Assembly (NCBI GenBank): GCA_017441925.1
Contig: JAFRUE010000007.1
Coordinates: 1-64,000, forward strand
Direction of reading: 5' to 3'
Length of the DNA stretch: 64,000 bases
From: Bacillota bacterium
GTDB lineage: Bacteria; Bacillota; Clostridia; Lachnospirales; Bianqueaceae
The notes below the pieces were generated by a model. The model saw only the letters and a list, made by a program, of their open reading frames with translations. It did not search any database and was not told the origin of the DNA. The position numbers and the translations under genes were made by a program. Below are positions 61,155-64,000 of the stretch, piece by piece; within the stretch, counting starts at the first letter, position 1; each line of letters opens with the position of its first letter.

Positions 61155-62255
61155 ATGAGAAGAGTATTGCTGAAACCATTTGTGACGTTCCTGATCATTT
61201 GTCTGGGAGCCGTTTATATGGCCGGATGTGGAAATCCTGTGGCAGCGCCGGAAGCATCAGCAAATGTTTCCGGGGTGAATGAATCCGGCAACGCTGCATC
61301 CAAGACGGAAACGGGCTCGGATCCTGTCCCGGAAACGGCAGCAGAAAGCTCGGTCCCGACGGGAACAGAAACGGGTGAGCAAGACGCGGTCCCTGTCGTC
61401 TATTTTACGGCTGATATCTCTGCAGAGGGCCTTGTGAAGCTTTATGAGACTCTCGGGTGGACACCGACAGGCAAGACCGCAGTGAAGATCTCTACCGGTG
61501 AGCCTCCTGCCAGCAATTACCTGCGGCCGGAGCTGATCGGTGATCTGGTGCAGCTTCTGGACGGGACGATCGTGGAATGCAATACCGCATACGGAGGTTC
61601 GCGCTCTGCCTCCGCCATGCACAGACAGGTCGCGGAGGATCACGGTTTTACCGAGATCGCGCCGTTCGACCTGATGGACGAGGAGGGTGAGACAGAATGG
61701 CCTGTGACCGGCGGAACACGCCTTAACTACATCATTGTCGGAAGTCATGCCGAGGACTATCAGGATTGGGTCATTCTGTCGCATTACAAAGGCCATCAGA
61801 TGGCCGGATTCGGCGGCGCGATCAAGAACGTGGGGATCGGCGCGTCTTCCGCAAGCGGCAAGGTGCTTGTTCACACAGCGGGGACAAGGACTTCCGGCAG
61901 TATTATGTACAGTGACCAGGACGCCTGGCTGGAAGCTCTGGCCGAGATGGTCAACGGCTTCGTGGATCATGTCGGAGCGGAACACATCATTTATATCAAT
62001 GTGATGAACCGTCTGTCTGTGGACTGCGACTGCAACGGCCGTCCGGCGGAACCGGATATCCACGATATCGGGATTCTTGCATCATCCGATCCTGTTGCGC
62101 TGGATCAGGCATGTTATGATCTGGTCGCACAGGCAGAAGGAAATGACGCACTGATGCGGCGGATCGAACGTCAGCACGGGTTGCACACGCTGGAACACGC
62201 TGAAGAGATCGGCCTTGGAAGCAGGTCTTATCAGCTGGCAGACATCGATGAGTGA
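61155..62255 (+). CDS. DUF362-domain lipoprotein
   Basis: A 366-residue predicted lipoprotein with a lipobox near residue 23 (VYMAGC), a Ser/Thr/Glu-rich linker, and a DUF362-like domain from about 95. DUF362 proteins often occur fused to or beside 4Fe-4S ferredoxins. Visible segments are VPVVYFTADISAEGLVKL, LLDGTIVECNTAYGGSRS and NVGIGASSASGKVLVHTAG. ATG 61155 follows AAGAGGTG. It overlaps the permease gene by 8 bp. It may take part in an extracytoplasmic redox or metal process; function unknown. Confidence 0.78.
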   Translation: MRRVLLKPFVTFLIICLGAVYMAGCGNPVAAPEASANVSGVNESGNAASKTETGSDPVPETAAESSVPTGTETGEQDAVPVVYFTADISAEGLVKLYETLGWTPTGKTAVKISTGEPPASNYLRPELIGDLVQLLDGTIVECNTAYGGSRSASAMHRQVAEDHGFTEIAPFDLMDEEGETEWPVTGGTRLNYIIVGSHAEDYQDWVILSHYKGHQMAGFGGAIKNVGIGASSASGKVLVHTAGTRTSGSIMYSDQDAWLEALAEMVNGFVDHVGAEHIIYINVMNRLSVDCDCNGRPAEPDIHDIGILASSDPVALDQACYDLVAQAEGNDALMRRIERQHGLHTLEHAEEIGLGSRSYQLADIDE

Positions 62256-63159
62256 GATCTTTGCGGTCCTCCGGAGAGAATTTGTATATATCTGGTACTA
62301 TTTCGAAATCCAGTTCCGGCAGATCTTCTGGTACTGGGTCATCGGGATGGCGGCCGGATCTTTGATCTCTGTCTTTGCCAAGGACCTGATCCATGGACTT
62401 TTTGTCGGGATACAGAAGAAAAAGTGGGGCGTGCTGGGCGTAGTTCCGGCATGCCTTCTTGGCATTGCGTCGCCGCTCTGCATGTACGGGACGATCCCGA
62501 TCGCGGCATCCTTCAGAAAACAGGAAATGCGCGAAGACTGGCTTGCCGCGTTTATGATGGCTTCGATTCTGCTGAACCCGCAGCTGATCATCTACAGCGC
62601 GGCACTTGGCCCCATAGCACTGGCTGTCCGGATCGTCAGCTGCTTCCTGTGCGGGATCTGTGCCGGACTGCTGGTCCATTTCGTATACAAGGGCAGGGAT
62701 TTCTTTGATTTCAAAGGTTTCTCGGAGCGGGAGAGCCATGATACGCATCCAAACCTGCTGGTGCGGTATCTGCTGAATCTGTGGCGGAATGTGAAAGTGA
62801 CCGGCCTGTATTTTCTTTTCGGCATCCTGTTGTCAGCGCTGTTCCAAAGATACGTCCCGCAAGAGGTGATGGTGAATGTTTTCGGCGGCAATGAGGCCTG
62901 GGGAATATTGATGGCAGCGACCGTAGGTGTGCCGCTGTATGCGTGCGGCGGAGGGACGATCCCACTGCTCCAGAGCTGGCTTGCGGAGGGCATGAGCCTT
63001 GGAAGCGCGGCCGCGTTTATGATCACAGGCCCGGCGACCAAAATCACGAATCTCGTTGCTCTGAAGATCGTTATGGGCCTGAAAAAGTTCATTCTCTATT
63101 TTCTGTTTATCATGATTTATGCTTTCATCAGCGGGGTTCTGATCAATTTCGTTCTTTAA
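62248..63159 (+). CDS. UPF0718-type permease (YraQ-like)
   Basis: A 303-residue polytopic membrane protein with about seven or eight hydrophobic segments in two halves, as in the DUF318/UPF0718 permease family. Typical segments are GIASPLCMYGTIPIA in the first half and AATVGVPLYACGGGTIPLLQSW in the second. Both contain the small-residue and Cys/Gly-rich loops that are family hallmarks. The substrate is unknown; related proteins move arsenite or metal-thiolates. ATG 62248 overlaps the lipoprotein stop, so the two are coupled. Confidence 0.82.
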   Translation: MSEIFAVLRREFVYIWYYFEIQFRQIFWYWVIGMAAGSLISVFAKDLIHGLFVGIQKKKWGVLGVVPACLLGIASPLCMYGTIPIAASFRKQEMREDWLAAFMMASILLNPQLIIYSAALGPIALAVRIVSCFLCGICAGLLVHFVYKGRDFFDFKGFSERESHDTHPNLLVRYLLNLWRNVKVTGLYFLFGILLSALFQRYVPQEVMVNVFGGNEAWGILMAATVGVPLYACGGGTIPLLQSWLAEGMSLGSAAAFMITGPATKITNLVALKIVMGLKKFILYFLFIMIYAFISGVLINFVL

Positions 63160-63167
63160 AACAACAC

Positions 63168-63204
63168 AAAAAAACGGCATGACCCGGAAAATCATGCCGT
63201 TTTA
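63168..63204. terminator. Bidirectional terminator
   Basis: AAAACGGCATGA / TCATGCCGTTTT (63171-63182 / 63192-63203), T-runs on both sides. It serves the convergent permease gene and the right-edge gene. Confidence 0.85.
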
Positions 63205-63217
63205 TAATGCACAACAC

Positions 63218-64000
63218 TTATTTTACAGCGTAGAACCATTCCGCCATTTCCGCAACGTGATCTTCCATGAAACTGGCAAGCGTTACGGAAGTGATATAAT
63301 TGTCCTGCTTGATGACGATGACCATCTCGTAAACATCTATATCGATATTGTTTACAGACATCTGGCTTGTCAACCGGATGATTCCATGTTCTGAACCGGC
63401 GAATTCAAGAGAGCCTTTCTCAGTTACAATATTCTTGAATCCCTGAGCTTCCAGTGAAGGAGCCAGTTTGGACAGAGCGATATCAATGTAGCCGGATTCA
63501 TCAAGCATTGCGCCGTAAACGGTCCCAAGATCTTCAAATACGACATTCATTGTCCTGAGACCATCGCTCGACATCGCGAACATATCAAATACTGTCTGCT
63601 GCTTGGCAAGCAGTTCCTTAACGCTTTCGACCGTCATCTGATCGGCAGAGATTCCACTTGTCGTAGCAAGTTCTTCGGTCGAGTAGAAAATCCAGTCATC
63701 ACCGGGCTTAACACCTATGCCGAAATAAGCGTTCTCATAGGTCCCGTCAGCAGTGGTGCCAAGCGAAAATTCTTTAGCTGTATTTGTAGATGCAGAAGAT
63801 TCTTCTTTAGAGGACTCGGCCTTGGAAGATTCTTCTTTGGAGAACTCGGTCTTGGAGGATTCTTCTTTGGAGGACTCGGTCTTGGAGGATTCTTCTTTAG
63901 AGGACTCGGCCTTGGAAGATTCTTCTTTAGAGGACTCGGCCTTGGAAGATTCTTCTTTGGAAGACTCGGTCTTGGAGGATTCTTCTTTGGAAGACTCGGT
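63218..64000 (-). CDS. Partial secreted/surface protein with Ser-Glu-Lys repeats, extends beyond right edge
   Basis: Only the C-terminal part is visible, reading from the right edge. The frame is open from 64000 to the stop at 63218, so the N-terminus lies beyond the window. It begins with decapeptide repeats (SSKEESSKTE / SSKEESSKAE), then about 190 residues containing EFSLGTTADGTYENAYFGIG, DDWIFYSTEELA and a mixed alpha/beta C-terminal domain ending in HVAEMAEWFYAVK. No family is recognised. The repeats resemble the linkers in the CHAP protein at 10027. A lipoprotein or wall-anchored start is probable but unseen. Confidence 0.75.
   Translation of the reverse strand, partial: TESSKEESSKTESSKEESSKAESSKEESSKAESSKEESSKTESSKEESSKTEFSKEESSKAESSKEESSASTNTAKEFSLGTTADGTYENAYFGIGVKPGDDWIFYSTEELATTSGISADQMTVESVKELLAKQQTVFDMFAMSSDGLRTMNVVFEDLGTVYGAMLDESGYIDIALSKLAPSLEAQGFKNIVTEKGSLEFAGSEHGIIRLTSQMSVNNIDIDVYEMVIVIKQDNYITSVTLASFMEDHVAEMAEWFYAVK
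63797..64000 (-). repeat. 30-bp in-frame tandem repeats
   Basis: About seven copies of a 30-bp unit encoding (S/T)ESSKEESSK-type decapeptides with scattered third-base differences, including one Phe for Ser substitution. They continue past the window edge and are likely prone to copy-number change. Confidence 0.85.

Noticed and set aside
63797..64000. Short regular repeats resembling a CRISPR array
   Set aside because: The repeats are contiguous, in frame and without unique spacers, so they encode a decapeptide linker.

Overview
The window looks like chromosome from an anaerobic Gram-positive bacterium of class Clostridia, plausibly a Lachnospiraceae-like gut or rumen organism. The grounds are the conserved Firmicute gene order efp - asp23 - nusB - xseA - xseB - ispA - dxs - tlyA - nadK - argR - recN, two T-box leaders, a Firmicute-style 6S RNA, a two-gene Suf-like Fe-S system, many ferredoxin-type proteins, and sigma-A promoters with 17-bp spacers. 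Composition is moderately GC-rich by eye. The taxon is an inference; no rRNA gene is present.

Layout. 1-9600: housekeeping (dnaK, cut by the left edge, dnaJ, prmA, a deoxyribosyltransferase-like gene, rsmE, a cysteine desulfurase with thiI, glnS). 9600-12900: tRNA-Thr and a large secreted CHAP/SH3/peptidoglycan-binding protein. 12900-15250: a truncated IS1182-type transposase, an HD protein and PPK2. 15300-19600: araM on the minus strand, divergent from the smsC-smsB Fe-S pair and a UroD-like gene. 19800-24200 (minus): murD, two membrane proteins and an M20 peptidase. 24330-36130 (plus): yqeG-aroE-aroK, efp, and the long asp23-to-recN run. 36177-36445: 6S RNA and tRNA-Ala(CGC). 36500-39900: an SGNH hydrolase, cysK with a CymR-like Rrf2 regulator and a near-perfect operator, and a small membrane protein.

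The most interesting part is 39985-54551. On the minus strand are an amidohydrolase, a fusion of a xylose-isomerase-like TIM barrel with an AMP-forming acyl-CoA ligase, and a LeuA-like protein whose catalytic motifs are gone while its regulatory domain looks intact. Divergent from it, on the plus strand, are two paralogous HTH-cupin-acyl-CoA synthetase fusions, each behind its own T-box. The second is followed by a P-loop ATPase, a four-subunit 2-oxoacid:ferredoxin oxidoreductase (vorDBAC) and ilvE. I read the specifier codons as ATC (Ile, less certain) and GTA (Val, firmer). A T-box turns genes on when the cognate tRNA is uncharged, so this set should be made when branched-chain amino acids run short. 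That fits a biosynthetic direction: external branched short-chain fatty acid to acyl-CoA, reductive carboxylation by VOR to the 2-oxoacid, then transamination to valine, isoleucine or leucine.

54600-64000: nitroreductases, an AlkZ-related protein, a small XRE/membrane-protein module with two palindromic operators, a glutathione peroxidase, a LysR regulator, lipoproteins, a ferredoxin-type aldo/keto reductase with a DUF362 lipoprotein and a permease, and at the right edge a partial secreted protein with Ser/Glu/Lys repeats resembling the linkers of the CHAP protein. Three terminator hairpins (about 19.59, 19.78 and 56.84 kb) share a conserved apical module although their outer stems differ.
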